A stretch of 40,376 nt of DNA from CAZAQK01 sp050249355. GTDB taxonomy: Bacteria; Pseudomonadota; Alphaproteobacteria; Rickettsiales; SXRF01. Shown in pieces: positions 32,915-40,376 of this stretch (position 1 is the stretch's first letter; every line of letters begins with the position of its first letter). The DNA is taken from assembly GCA_050249355.1 (NCBI GenBank), contig JBFWQQ010000006.1:1-40376 (forward strand), given 5' to 3'. The position numbers and the translations under genes were made by a program. Below the pieces are notes generated by a model. The model worked only from the letters and a program-made list of their open reading frames with translations, had not been told where the DNA came from and searched no databases.

Positions 32915-34150
32915 CTATTTGTTATGTGTCTCTATAAAGTCCGTAATGATAGGCACGATGTGTTCACGGAATTTGCGGCCATTGAAAATACCATAATGGC
33001 CGACGCCTTTTTGCAAGTGGTGCTTTTTCATCTTCGCGTGCAGGCCGCTGCACAATTGCTGAGCCGCTTCTGTCTGGCCGACGCCGGAGATGTCATCCAG
33101 TTCGCCTTCCAGCGTGAGCAGTGCAGTGCGCGTGATCTTGCCGGGATCAACGATCTCGCCTTTGTATTTGAACTCGCCTTTAGGTAACAGGTGTTTCTGG
33201 AATACCTGCTCGATGCAGTCGAGGTAGAATTCCGCCGGCAGGTCGCATACCGACAGATATTCATCATAGAATTTCCGGTGGGCGGCGGCACTGTCGCCAT
33301 CGCCTACGACCAGATGTTTGAACAGGTCGACATGTGCATTGATATGGCGGTCGAGATTCATGGTCATGAAGCCGGTGAGCTGCAGGAATCCAGGATACAC
33401 GCGGCGCATAAAGCCCGGATAGTTGAATGGCACACGGGTGATGACGTGATGCTCGAACCATGACAACGGCCGCTGTGTAGCCGATTCATTGACTTTGGTC
33501 GGGTTTCTGCGTGTATCGATAGGCCCGCCGATCAGCGTCATGGAACGCGGCGTATGCGGGTCGTTATGTTGGTTCATCACCGTAGCGGCCACCATGACCG
33601 GCACAGAAGGCTGGCATACCGCCATCATATGCACAGGCTCATCCAGATACTGGAGGAACTCGATCAGGTAACTTACATAAGATTCCAGGCTGAAGCTGCC
33701 ATCGGACAGCGGCACCTCGCGCGCATCGCGCCAATCGGTGATATAGATATCGTTATACGGTAGCAGCGCTTCCACCGTGCCGCGCAGCAGCGTGGCGTGG
33801 TGACCGGACATCGGCGCAGTGATAAGCAGGCGCGGCTGGGCGTGTGAGCCTTCCTTTTTGAAATGCAACAGGTCGCAGAACGGCTTATGCAGTATTGTTT
33901 CCTGCATGACGGCGACCTTCTGGTCGTTGACTTTGGTATGGGTGATGCCAAATTCGGGTTTGCCATAGCGGTGTGTAACGCGCGCCAGGAGCTCGGAAGC
34001 GGCAGCCATGCTCTTGCCGTAGGCCGTATAGGAGAGCGGGCTGAATGGATGCTGGTGAATGGCTTTGCTTGCATGTGCCAGCATATTAATCGGCGCCATG
34101 GCAGCATAATGCATTTCGTGGAGGTTATATAGGTGGCTGTTCTCGCGCAT
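32915..34150 (-). CDS. phaZ: Intracellular polyhydroxybutyrate depolymerase
   Basis: A 411-residue cytoplasmic enzyme of the PhaZ1 (TIGR01849) type that mobilises stored PHB granules. The N-terminal helix region LHEMHYAAMAPINMLAHASK matches this family. The nucleophile is a cysteine, C179 in MMAVCQPSVP, in place of the usual serine in lipase boxes, as in the Ralstonia intracellular enzyme. The remaining triad should be the Asp in LEGELDDISG and the His in KGVGHYGIFNG. The gene is divergent from cyaY across a 173-bp AT-rich gap in which no clear promoter is evident to me. Confidence 0.92.
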   Translation of the reverse strand: MRENSHLYNLHEMHYAAMAPINMLAHASKAIHQHPFSPLSYTAYGKSMAAASELLARVTHRYGKPEFGITHTKVNDQKVAVMQETILHKPFCDLLHFKKEGSHAQPRLLITAPMSGHHATLLRGTVEALLPYNDIYITDWRDAREVPLSDGSFSLESYVSYLIEFLQYLDEPVHMMAVCQPSVPVMVAATVMNQHNDPHTPRSMTLIGGPIDTRRNPTKVNESATQRPLSWFEHHVITRVPFNYPGFMRRVYPGFLQLTGFMTMNLDRHINAHVDLFKHLVVGDGDSAAAHRKFYDEYLSVCDLPAEFYLDCIEQVFQKHLLPKGEFKYKGEIVDPGKITRTALLTLEGELDDISGVGQTEAAQQLCSGLHAKMKKHHLQKGVGHYGIFNGRKFREHIVPIITDFIETHNK

Positions 34151-34323
34151 AATAATCGATTGGTCTTTTACAACTGTCTAATGTTTCAAATCCGGACGGA
34201 ATCCATGTTATCATAATTCTAGATGGTAGAGTATGAATAAAATATTAATACGAAACTTACTTTAAATGTAGAAATTCGCGGCGGAAAGCATTACGTTACG
34301 CGCAATTTGCATAGGATTACCCC

Positions 34324-34671
34324 ATGGTCAGTTTGAGCAGTATCATCATGACGGAATCGGATTTTCACCACCTTGCCGAGCGCTGGTTGCTGGCGGCGCA
34401 GGATGCCATAGACCTTGCTGACGAAGAAGGGCTGCTGGATGCCGATCTTGCCGAAGGCGTGCTTACCATACAGACGGATAACGCGCAGGTGTTTGTGGTC
34501 AGCAAGCATGCGCCCAGTATGCAGCTGTGGCTGTCGTCTCCACTGTCGGGCGGGCTGCATTTTTCCTATGATGATGTATCCGGGCACTGGCTATTGGGCG
34601 ATAGCCGAAGTTTATCGGAACTATTGATGCATGAGCTGCATGTTCTTACCGGCGTAACGGTGAAATTTTAG
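34324..34671 (+). CDS. cyaY: Iron-sulfur assembly protein CyaY (frataxin)
   Basis: A 115-residue frataxin-family protein that modulates iron-sulfur cluster assembly on IscS-IscU. The N-terminal acidic helix FHHLAERWLLAAQDAIDLAD, the beta sheet VLTIQTDNAQVFVVSKHAPS, MQLWLSSPLSGGLHFSYDD and the C-terminal helix SLSELLMHELHVLTG are complete. ATG 34324 has AGGA seven bases upstream; ATG 34348 (M9) is less likely. It is three bases before the ABC exporter start, a pair I would treat as one operon. Confidence 0.88.
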   Translation: MVSLSSIIMTESDFHHLAERWLLAAQDAIDLADEEGLLDADLAEGVLTIQTDNAQVFVVSKHAPSMQLWLSSPLSGGLHFSYDDVSGHWLLGDSRSLSELLMHELHVLTGVTVKF

Positions 34672-34674
34672 TCC

Positions 34675-36444
34675 ATGCGCACATTGTCCTCCGCACCCAA
34701 ACGGCCCAGCGGCGAGGTCAAAAGCCTGTTTCCCATGCTGCGTTACCTGCGGCCATACAAACTGCAGCTGGCGGGTGCCATGGTGGCGCTGGTATTCACA
34801 TCCTCGGCGGTGCTGGGAATGGGCGCAGGTTTGCGCTTTTTAGTGGATGAAGGGTTGAGCAAGAATAACCTTGCGCTGCTCAACCAGTCGTTCGCCATCC
34901 TGCTCGGTGTCATTGTATTGCTTGCCATAACCACCTATGCGCGGTTTTTCCTCATCACCTGGGTAGGCGAAAAGGTGGTGGCGGATATCCGCAACGATGT
35001 GTACCGCCATATGCTGCGCATGCATATCGGCTTTTTCGAGACGATGCGCACCGGCGAGCTGTTATCGCGCGTAACTACCGATACCACACTGTTGCAAACG
35101 GTGATCGGCAGTTCGGTGTCGGTCGCGCTGCGCAATATGCTGCTATTTTCCGGCGGCTTTGTATTGCTGCTCGTCACCAGCGCGCAGCTTACCGGTTATG
35201 TATTCCTGATGATCCCGCTGGTGATCGTGCCGATCATCCTGCTGGGGCGTCGCGTGCGTTTTTTCGCCCGTGAATCGCAGAACAAGGTGGCTGATATCAG
35301 CGCGCATGCCGAACAGTCCATCAACGCTATCCGCACCGTGCAGGCGCTGTCGCTGGAGGAGCGCGATGCGGCAAATTTCAATACCCATGTACAGGCGTCG
35401 TTGCAGGCCGCCTATATGCGTATCAGGGCGCGTTCGTTCCTGACGGCGGTGGTCATCACGCTGATGTTCGGTGCGATCGTGACCGTGCTGTGGGCTGGCG
35501 GGCGCGATGTGATCCATGGCAATATTTCGCCCGGCGAGCTTTCGGCGTTCATATTCTATTCGGTGGTGGTGGCCGGTGCTGTAGGCGCCTTAAGCGAAGT
35601 GGCGGCAGACCTGCAGCGTGCAGCCGGTGCCGCCGAGCGTTTAAGCGAGCTGCTTGCCGAAATACCGTTGATCACTTCACCAGCGCTTGGCCAGCGCAGT
35701 CAACAGGCCGGCATCCGCTTTGATGCGGTGAGTTTTTCCTATCCGTCGCGCCCGGAATCACCGGCCATATATGATCTTTCTTTGGATATCGCACCGGGGG
35801 AGACGGTTGCCATCGTCGGGCCATCCGGGGCGGGCAAGACCACGCTTTTTCAACTGCTCATGCGGTTTTATGACGTAAGCAGTGGCGATATACGCATCGG
35901 CAACGTCAGTGTGAAAGACCAGAACCTTCAGGCATTGCGTGACCGGATCGGGTTGGTGCCACAGGACCCGGTGATATTTTCCGGCTCCATCGCCGAGAAT
36001 ATCCGCCTCGGCCATACCGGTGCCAGTGCCCAGGAAATCGAGCAGGCTGCAACGATGGCATCGGTCATGGAATTCGCCCAGCGCCTGCCGGATGGATTGA
36101 ACACGCAGGTCGGCGAAAAGGGCGTGCAACTGTCCGGTGGCCAGCGCCAGCGTCTTGCGATAGCCCGCATCATGGTGCGCGACCCGGAGATACTGCTGCT
36201 CGATGAGGCTACCAGCGCACTCGATGCCCAGAACGAGCATCTCATCAAGCAGGCAATGAAACGGGTGATGAACGGGCGTACCACGCTGGTGATCGCGCAC
36301 CGGCTGGCAACGGTCATGGAGGCTGACCGGATCGTATTGCTGAACGAAGGAAAAATCGAGGCCATTGGCCGTCATGAGCAGCTGGTTGCTACCAGCTCCC
36401 TGTATGAGCGGCTGGCAACCCTGCAATTTACCACTGCCGCATAA
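34675..36444 (+). CDS. ABC exporter (fused membrane and ATPase half-transporter)
   Basis: A 589-residue half-transporter of the MsbA-related type; it should work as a homodimer. The membrane domain has about six helices over residues 30-320. The nucleotide-binding domain shows Walker A VGPSGAGKTTLFQ, Q-loop LVPQDPVIFSG, signature QLSGGQRQRLAIA, Walker B LLLDEATSALD and the H-loop IAHRLATV. All catalytic motifs are intact. The substrate is not predictable from sequence; lipid or a glutathione-related compound (as for mitochondrial ATM1, given its frataxin partner) are both possible. Confidence 0.9.
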   Translation: MRTLSSAPKRPSGEVKSLFPMLRYLRPYKLQLAGAMVALVFTSSAVLGMGAGLRFLVDEGLSKNNLALLNQSFAILLGVIVLLAITTYARFFLITWVGEKVVADIRNDVYRHMLRMHIGFFETMRTGELLSRVTTDTTLLQTVIGSSVSVALRNMLLFSGGFVLLLVTSAQLTGYVFLMIPLVIVPIILLGRRVRFFARESQNKVADISAHAEQSINAIRTVQALSLEERDAANFNTHVQASLQAAYMRIRARSFLTAVVITLMFGAIVTVLWAGGRDVIHGNISPGELSAFIFYSVVVAGAVGALSEVAADLQRAAGAAERLSELLAEIPLITSPALGQRSQQAGIRFDAVSFSYPSRPESPAIYDLSLDIAPGETVAIVGPSGAGKTTLFQLLMRFYDVSSGDIRIGNVSVKDQNLQALRDRIGLVPQDPVIFSGSIAENIRLGHTGASAQEIEQAATMASVMEFAQRLPDGLNTQVGEKGVQLSGGQRQRLAIARIMVRDPEILLLDEATSALDAQNEHLIKQAMKRVMNGRTTLVIAHRLATVMEADRIVLLNEGKIEAIGRHEQLVATSSLYERLATLQFTTAA

Positions 36445-36532
36445 TTAGGCAGGAAATTCGCCCGCCACTTTAATCAAATAGTAAGGAAACCTCTGGTAAG
36501 CTAGTAATAACTCCTTATTAAAAGGCAATTTT

Positions 36533-37579
36533 ATGGCTGGCCCGTCTGCAAAGCATTTCAACCTGCCCTGGCACAATTACGATTATTACTGGATCGCAGT
36601 GTTCTCTGCTGACAGTGCCTGCGCGGACGCACTTAGGGGGGCTGGAATGCAGCAACAGGAAGCCGGTTTCCTGGCCGTGCGTGCAGGCAGCGACTGGAAA
36701 CCCAAATGGGATGAAGTATACGCCATCCTTAAGGATTCAGCCGCGCGTAATGTTCAGGTGGCTGTAACGCCGGGCAGCGAAACATTGCCTGCCGATATGA
36801 CCGATCGTAAAAGCCCGGAGGATGTACATAAGGTTGCCGAAAGCCTTTGGCTGGGCGATGCCATCCAACAGGATCGCGTGGTGTGCTACCTGCAGCCAGT
36901 GGTCAGCGCCAGGGACAAGGTATTTGGCTACGAATCCTTTGCCCGCGTAAAGGCCGAAAATGGCGAGGTGATAGGCGGCGGTAAGATCGTTGCGGCCAGT
37001 CGCTCAATGAATATCGAATACATGATTGACCGGTTGCTGCATGTGCAGGCGATCCGGACATTCGCAGCGAGTGATTTCAACGGCTTCCTGTTCGTGAACT
37101 TCTTCCCGGGATTTATCCACCGCCCGGCGGTATATCTGGAGGGGCTGACCGATACAGTCAAGCAACATGGCATAGTGGCGCGCAATATCGTGCTGGACTT
37201 TACACGCTCGGAGAACATGCGCGATATGAACCATTTAAAAAGCGTGTGCGAATATTGCCGCTCCAAGGGCTACTCTATAGCGCTGGATGACATTGCTTCC
37301 ATTGACGGGCTACAGAAGCTTATGGCGGAGGTGCGTCCGGATTTCGTGAAGATCGACATGCATCTGGCGCATCAGGTGGCGGATCCCAACAAGCGCGTGC
37401 TGATCAGTGATATTGTGGAGATGGTGCATGAGGCCGGTGGTACGGTTATCGCGGAAGGCGTCGAAACCGAAGACATGTACAAGCAGCTTGCCCAGCTCAA
37501 CGTAGACTTATTCCAAGGCTATCACTTTTCCGCACCGATCCCGGTGGAAGAGGTGCTCAAGAAAAGCGCCACAGGCTAG
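36533..37579 (+). CDS. EAL-domain protein with altered active site
   Basis: A 348-residue cytoplasmic protein. Residues 1-105 are an unrecognised N-terminal region. The C-terminal EAL domain has the c-di-GMP phosphodiesterase positions E134 (YESFAR), N189 (FVNFFPGF), D252-D253 (ALDDIAS), K273 (FVKIDMHL) and E308 (VIAEGVET). In the usual EITE motif the sequence reads DFTR, giving D222 and R225 in place of the Glu residues. It may have weak activity or act only as a c-di-GMP binder. ATG 36533 follows AAGG at normal distance. It converges on the next gene. Confidence 0.8.
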   Translation: MAGPSAKHFNLPWHNYDYYWIAVFSADSACADALRGAGMQQQEAGFLAVRAGSDWKPKWDEVYAILKDSAARNVQVAVTPGSETLPADMTDRKSPEDVHKVAESLWLGDAIQQDRVVCYLQPVVSARDKVFGYESFARVKAENGEVIGGGKIVAASRSMNIEYMIDRLLHVQAIRTFAASDFNGFLFVNFFPGFIHRPAVYLEGLTDTVKQHGIVARNIVLDFTRSENMRDMNHLKSVCEYCRSKGYSIALDDIASIDGLQKLMAEVRPDFVKIDMHLAHQVADPNKRVLISDIVEMVHEAGGTVIAEGVETEDMYKQLAQLNVDLFQGYHFSAPIPVEEVLKKSATG

Positions 37580-37593
37580 GGTCAGGACCCTAG
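37576..37593. repeat. Palindrome at the EAL gene stop
   Basis: CTAGGGTC, AG, GACCCTAG: eight-base-pair arms that overlap the EAL stop codon (TAG, 37577-37579) and lie between two convergent stops. A shorter relative with the same GTC-AG-GAC core occurs at 40167-40176. No T-run follows. Confidence 0.7.
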
Positions 37594-38048
37594 GCAGGCA
37601 ATTCCCTGTAGTTATACGGCACTTTCGCACTAGCAGTTTTCTGCCATACCGGTGCGTACTGGCGCGACTTGGACAGGCACAGATGGTAAAATACATCCCA
37701 GTCGCTGCTCAGATCCAATATAGTGAACAGCGGATCGACCGGTTGTCCTTGGTCGTCCAGTGTCATACCGTCGAAATGCTCGCCCAGCTTTTCGAGCATG
37801 GGGCGTAACATGCCCTGAAACAGGATGAAAATATCGCCATCCTGGCACATGAAGATATGGCCTTCGCTGTCTTCCAGTATGCGTTTGACCGCTTTGCCGA
37901 TAAAATTTGCCAACAGGGTGCGGTTATGCCGCAGGCGGTGTGCTGATAGGTTGATATAGATACACCGCCAACTGCTATGCGGGTTTTTCTGCAGGTGGTT
38001 GGCTTTTTCAAACAGTATTGCGTGTGCATTGGTGTTGATGACTTGCAT
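37590..38048 (-). CDS. Hypothetical protein, possibly a degenerate GGDEF domain
   Basis: A 152-residue soluble protein. ATG 38048 is chosen because GGAGGG sits at ideal distance before it; ATG 38060 would place that site inside the gene. The segment LLANFIGKAVKRILEDSEGH followed by IFMCQDGDIFILF has the spacing and hydrophobic pattern of a GGDEF core (GGDEF written here as DGDIF), but the diguanylate-cyclase residues are absent, so it would not be active. The neighbour is an EAL protein on the opposite strand. Function is not assigned; an unrelated small fold is equally possible. Confidence 0.55.
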   Translation of the reverse strand: MQVINTNAHAILFEKANHLQKNPHSSWRCIYINLSAHRLRHNRTLLANFIGKAVKRILEDSEGHIFMCQDGDIFILFQGMLRPMLEKLGEHFDGMTLDDQGQPVDPLFTILDLSSDWDVFYHLCLSKSRQYAPVWQKTASAKVPYNYRELPA

Positions 38049-38509
38049 AAATCCCTCCATTTCTTAGATAATATGCAAATGCCGTGCCAAACGGCGCAAA
38101 AAAAGTCATTAATAATCAATTGGCTAGATTAACGTATGCGAAATGACATGCTTTATGGTGTCTTAGTGCGGCCTGCGCTGAAATTGGTTAGTAGCCTGTC
38201 ACGTATCACCTTTTGGTTATTGCTGCGCCACCAGCGTTGTAACTCTGTGTAGAATCATACAACACAACCCGTACAAAAAACGTGATATCAACCATTATAC
38301 AATTACCGGGATGTGCAACTACTGGCGCTGGCAAATATGTTTTTGTCCAGTCAATGCACGGAGCATCACCTGTTGTCGCGCAGGGGTTGTGCTTATTGGT
38401 AATTTACATGCAGCAAGTTTTCCTGAATCGAAACTTTATCCGCGTTGCGCAATACTAACCTTGGTCATAACGACCAAATATTTTCTAAATACAAACCAGG
38501 AGAATCATC
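38049..38509. other. Intergenic region, 461 bp
   Basis: No coding gene, tRNA or known RNA is evident between the unknown protein gene and the 46-residue ORF. A small inverted repeat GCCGT/ACGGC lies near 38081-38095. The region carries several weak promoter-like hexamers but none with a convincing pair. Confidence 0.5.
38461..38477. promoter_or_regulatory. Palindrome upstream of the 46-residue ORF
   Basis: TTGGTC, ATAAC, GACCAA forms a perfect six-base-pair inverted repeat 32 bases before the start codon. It could be a repressor operator or a leader hairpin. Confidence 0.5.
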
Positions 38510-38650
38510 ATGTCAAGAACTGAAACCCAGAATCCGAGAACCGATAACCGCCAGAAAGGAACTGAGCGCAATGAGAAACAGTCGCAGAAAAATCAAGACC
38601 GCGATAGTCGTACTGGTGAGGAAAGCCAGCACAGCAAACGTAACTCATAG
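38510..38650 (+). CDS. 46-residue highly charged, disordered protein
   Basis: ATG 38510 lies after AGGAGA, a near-perfect ribosome binding site. The product begins MSRTETQNPRTDNRQKGTER and ends GEESQHSKRNS. It is almost entirely polar (Arg, Lys, Glu, Gln, Asn, Asp, Ser, Thr), with no hydrophobic core, so it should be unfolded. A clear terminator follows 36 bases after the stop. The strong start signal and terminator argue for a real gene, but no family is recognised. It resembles small stress-related disordered proteins only in composition. Confidence 0.65.
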   Translation: MSRTETQNPRTDNRQKGTERNEKQSQKNQDRDSRTGEESQHSKRNS

Positions 38651-38685
38651 TGGCAAATGTGCTTACTGATGTTACCGAGTTCTAA

Positions 38686-38725
38686 ACGGGCCGTCTGTTT
38701 TATCTGCAGGCGGCCTGTTTATTTA
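38686..38725 (+). terminator. Rho-independent terminator after the 46-residue ORF
   Basis: Arms ACGGGCCGTCTG (38686-38697) and CAGGCGGCCTGT (38707-38718) pair along 12 positions with two G-T wobbles and a nine-base loop. A short T-rich tail TTTATTT follows. The reverse strand carries TTTAG after the same stem, so it may also end the tRNA-Thr transcript. Confidence 0.8.
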
Positions 38726-38744
38726 AAGTGGCAATAGGAAAAGC

Positions 38745-38819
38745 TGGTGCCGCTTATCTGATTTGAACAGATGACCTACCGCTTACAAGGCGGTTGCTCT
38801 ACCCCTGAGCTAAAGCGGC
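38745..38819 (-). tRNA. tRNA-Thr(TGT)
   Basis: On the minus strand acceptor GCCGCTT pairs with AAGCGGC, followed by A and an encoded CCA (38745-38747). D-arm AGCTCAGGGGTAGAGC, anticodon stem ACCGC/GCGGT with loop CTTGTAA (anticodon TGT), and T-arm ATCTG TTCAAAT CAGAT all fold correctly. Confidence 0.96.
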
Positions 38820-38834
38820 ACATGCATGCCCCTA

Positions 38835-38864
38835 CCGATAGGGCAAAAAGGCACATAAGTGCAA
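38835..38864 (-). promoter_or_regulatory. Possible promoter for tRNA-Thr
   Basis: On the minus strand TTGCAC (38864-38859) precedes TATCGG (38840-38835) by 18 bases. The -10 match is poor. It is correctly placed to start transcription just upstream of the tRNA. Confidence 0.35.
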
Positions 38865-38965
38865 CCAGTTTCTATATAAACCACTGAAAAAACGTATATA
38901 TGCGGCCATGACGGCAATTATTCTGCTGTAACAGAAACTTAATGTATATTTATTCCGACATTGGC

Positions 38966-38971
38966 TATAAT
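38966..38971 (+). promoter_or_regulatory. -10 box (TATAAT) before the first membrane paralog
   Basis: A consensus TATAAT ends six bases before ATG 38978, so transcription would begin at or next to the start codon. No clear -35 is present. Confidence 0.5.
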
Positions 38972-38977
38972 CCATAC

Positions 38978-39481
38978 ATGGAAGAATATTCTCAGGATAC
39001 CCGACCCCAGCGCGAAACGCCCAGTGTGGCTGCCAAAGCCCTGAAGCTGTTGTCGTTTCCAATTGCTGCGATCAGTGGGTTTTGGGTGGCCAAGCAGCGC
39101 ATCTACAAGGATGCCTACGAGAATGCGCGTGACACCGGGTTTCTTAAAGGCCTTGCTGGCAAGACCGGTGAGCGTACCCAGAAAATGCAGGAGATTGCCC
39201 GCGAGGCGCTGGAAAGGATCGAAAACGGGGAAACAGTGGAGGTGTTGAAAAAAACGCGCCCGCTAAACAAGGAGATCAACGAGAAGATCGCCAAACGCAT
39301 GCAATCCCTTGGCTTAGGCAACATACGCCAGCAATGGGATTTTACCCGGCCAGACCAGAAGCATGCGGCTGCCATTGAGTTCATTACCGTGGCCGGTATC
39401 AGCATCGGGGCACTATTGGCCGTGGCACATTTTATGGAATCCCGAGCAGCACAGGACATCCCGGAAGGCTATGCACGCTAG
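38978..39481 (+). CDS. Small membrane protein, tandem paralog 1
   Basis: A 167-residue protein with two hydrophobic segments. The N-terminal part shows ALKLLSFPIAAISGFWVAKQ (about residues 21-40). A charged coiled-coil middle (QKMQEIAREALERIENGETV) follows, with QSLGLGNIRQQWDF after it. The C-terminal helix is AIEFITVAGISIGALLAVAH (about 137-156). The frame is open from 38942, but ATG 38978 is preferred because a TATAAT box is just upstream and the earlier residues are weakly coding. The same layout recurs in the next gene, so these look like diverged duplicates. No function known. Confidence 0.7.
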   Translation: MEEYSQDTRPQRETPSVAAKALKLLSFPIAAISGFWVAKQRIYKDAYENARDTGFLKGLAGKTGERTQKMQEIAREALERIENGETVEVLKKTRPLNKEINEKIAKRMQSLGLGNIRQQWDFTRPDQKHAAAIEFITVAGISIGALLAVAHFMESRAAQDIPEGYAR

Positions 39482-39616
39482 GAGAATTGTGGGGTTTTTG
39501 CATCCCGCCCTTGCATAAAAAGCGTTTTTCATCGCAGAAAATCTATGCTAACAGGCTGGGGGAAATACATTAATCTTTCTTCATCTAATCGTCATGCACT
39601 ATTGGCCATAAGCGGT

Positions 39617-39622
39617 TATAAT
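39617..39622 (+). promoter_or_regulatory. -10 box (TATAAT) before the second membrane paralog
   Basis: TATAAT about 32 bases before ATG 39654 with no matching -35. Together with a separate -10 before the first paralog it suggests separate transcripts. Confidence 0.4.
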
Positions 39623-39653
39623 AGCAGAAAATAGGGACCAAAAGCGGTAAAAC

Positions 39654-40166
39654 ATGTTTGATGACGAAGCGGGAAAAAAACGCGAACTGAATATCGCAGG
39701 CAAGGTGTTGAGCTGGGTCGCATATCCTGTGTCCGGTTTCATTGGCTATTGGATAGCAAAAAACCATATTGAACACAGCATTTTTACTAATCTGGCGGAA
39801 GAGGGCCGGTTAGGGGGTATATTTTCACAATACAAGAAAGACCAGCAGAACTTGGATATGAAAATGCTGGCTGCCGCCGGTGATACCGAGCGCAAGGCCA
39901 TTCGTAAGGAAAGTAAGGTCCTGCGCCAGGATTACCTGAAAAACCTTGAAGGGCGTTACAAGGAACTTGGACTGGATAAGCTAAGCGTGAAAGCCAAAGA
40001 GGTTTATGACCAGCAACGGCATAAGGCGCTCATCGAAGGTTTTACTGCACTCAGTATTTCGCTCGGCGGTTTCCTGATCCTTGCCAACAGCCCATTCTTA
40101 TCCCACATGGTAGAAAAAATTAAAGGCACCGACGATGACGAGCCGCAGAAGTCGGCACAGCGTTAG
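39654..40166 (+). CDS. Small membrane protein, tandem paralog 2
   Basis: A 170-residue protein with the same plan as its upstream neighbour. N-terminal hydrophobic segment VLSWVAYPVSGFIGYWIAKN (about residues 18-37), then a charged helical middle (YKKDQQNLDMKMLAAAGDTE), a conserved KELGLDKLSVKAKEVYDQQR segment, and C-terminal helix IEGFTALSISLGGFLILANS (about 127-146), ending with an acidic tail. Similar positions carry similar residues (for instance SGFIGYWIAK against SGFWVAK, and ELGLDKL against SLGLGNI). Start ATG 39654 is the first in frame. Function unknown; a membrane scaffold or envelope factor is possible but speculative. Confidence 0.7.
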   Translation: MFDDEAGKKRELNIAGKVLSWVAYPVSGFIGYWIAKNHIEHSIFTNLAEEGRLGGIFSQYKKDQQNLDMKMLAAAGDTERKAIRKESKVLRQDYLKNLEGRYKELGLDKLSVKAKEVYDQQRHKALIEGFTALSISLGGFLILANSPFLSHMVEKIKGTDDDEPQKSAQR

Positions 40167-40214
40167 CGTCAGGACGTAGTACTCCCGTAAATCCGCATCT
40201 AAAGAAAACAGCAG

Positions 40215-40376
40215 TTATTTGTCGGCTTTGTATTCGCCGTCGTTCAGCCATACGCGACAATTTTCCGGCTTGCCGAAATAATAGCCCTGCATATAATCGA
40301 CACCCAGCTCCATCAGTATCTTGGTGATCTCGCCGTTTTCCACGAACTCGGCCACGGTTTTCAGCCCGAAGCCCTG
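40215..40376 (-). CDS. C-terminal fragment of an EAL-domain protein, truncated by the window edge
   Basis: The minus strand reads QGFGLKTVAEFVENGEITKI, LMELGVDYMQGYYFGKPENC and so on to a TAA at 40215. This is the end of an EAL domain: the AEFVEN element carries the conserved Glu that binds metal or water, and GVDYMQGYYFGKP is the usual closing strand-turn. Only 53 residues are visible. Confidence 0.8.
   Translation of the reverse strand, partial: QGFGLKTVAEFVENGEITKILMELGVDYMQGYYFGKPENCRVWLNDGEYKADK

Noticed and set aside
39482..39653. TTTTTGCA with TGCATAAAAA (near 39495-39522) as a terminator for the first membrane paralog.
   Set aside because: The stem has a bulge, is AT-rich and has no clear run of T after a GC stem; too weak to call.

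Overview
The window reads as a chromosomal segment of a free-living alphaproteobacterium that I cannot place to genus. Supporting signs are a COQ7-type ubiquinone hydroxylase, an intracellular PHB depolymerase (PhaZ), a zapA-6S RNA-formyl-THF cyclo-ligase block, TadE/TadG pilus genes beside a CtrA-type TTAA-N7-TTAA site, and a PleC/DivJ-like histidine kinase. Genes are dense, often overlapping by 4 to 12 bases, and there is no insertion sequence, prophage or CRISPR array.

Layout. 1-940: truncated CPA2 cation/proton antiporter, tRNA-Leu(CAA), and the decayed 5' half of a second tRNA-Leu. 939-7900: dsbB-coq7, a lipoprotein secretin, an ABC-2 permease with a helical partner gene, and a membrane-fused spermidine-synthase-like protein. 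7912-14386: nitronate monooxygenase-like protein, DNA polymerase I, a carboxylesterase and a 465-residue unknown. 14587-17435: zapA, 6S RNA, 5-formyl-THF cyclo-ligase, a YmdB-type phosphoesterase and a UDP-glucuronate decarboxylase. 17486-20395: two TadE-like genes divergent from a TadG/VWA gene. 20400-24425: argB-engB-yidC-yidD-rnpA-rpmH on the minus strand, with a textbook promoter before rpmH. 24627-27979: sensor kinase, panB, a membrane-anchored unknown, greA. 28068-34150: carB, a 99-residue ORF, carA, phaZ. 34324-37579: frataxin cyaY, an ABC exporter, an EAL-domain protein. 37590-40376: an unknown protein that may be a degenerate GGDEF domain, a 46-residue disordered protein with its own terminator, tRNA-Thr(TGT), two tandem paralogous membrane proteins, and the C-terminus of another EAL protein.

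The most unusual pattern is a family of short, degenerate 7-bp tandem repeats (an AC or GT dinucleotide every seventh base) lying in frame inside housekeeping genes: three sites in polA (two of them inverted pairs able to form hairpins and, at one, G-quadruplex motifs on both strands), one in carA and one at the N-terminus of the esterase. They fall at inferred loops, linkers or termini and leave catalytic motifs intact. The next most interesting points are the small, AT-richer gene locked between carA and carB, two genes that appear to have leaderless transcripts (dsbB and the first of the membrane paralogs), and the tandem paralogs themselves.

All calls rest on reading the sequence and remembered family motifs; no database search was run.
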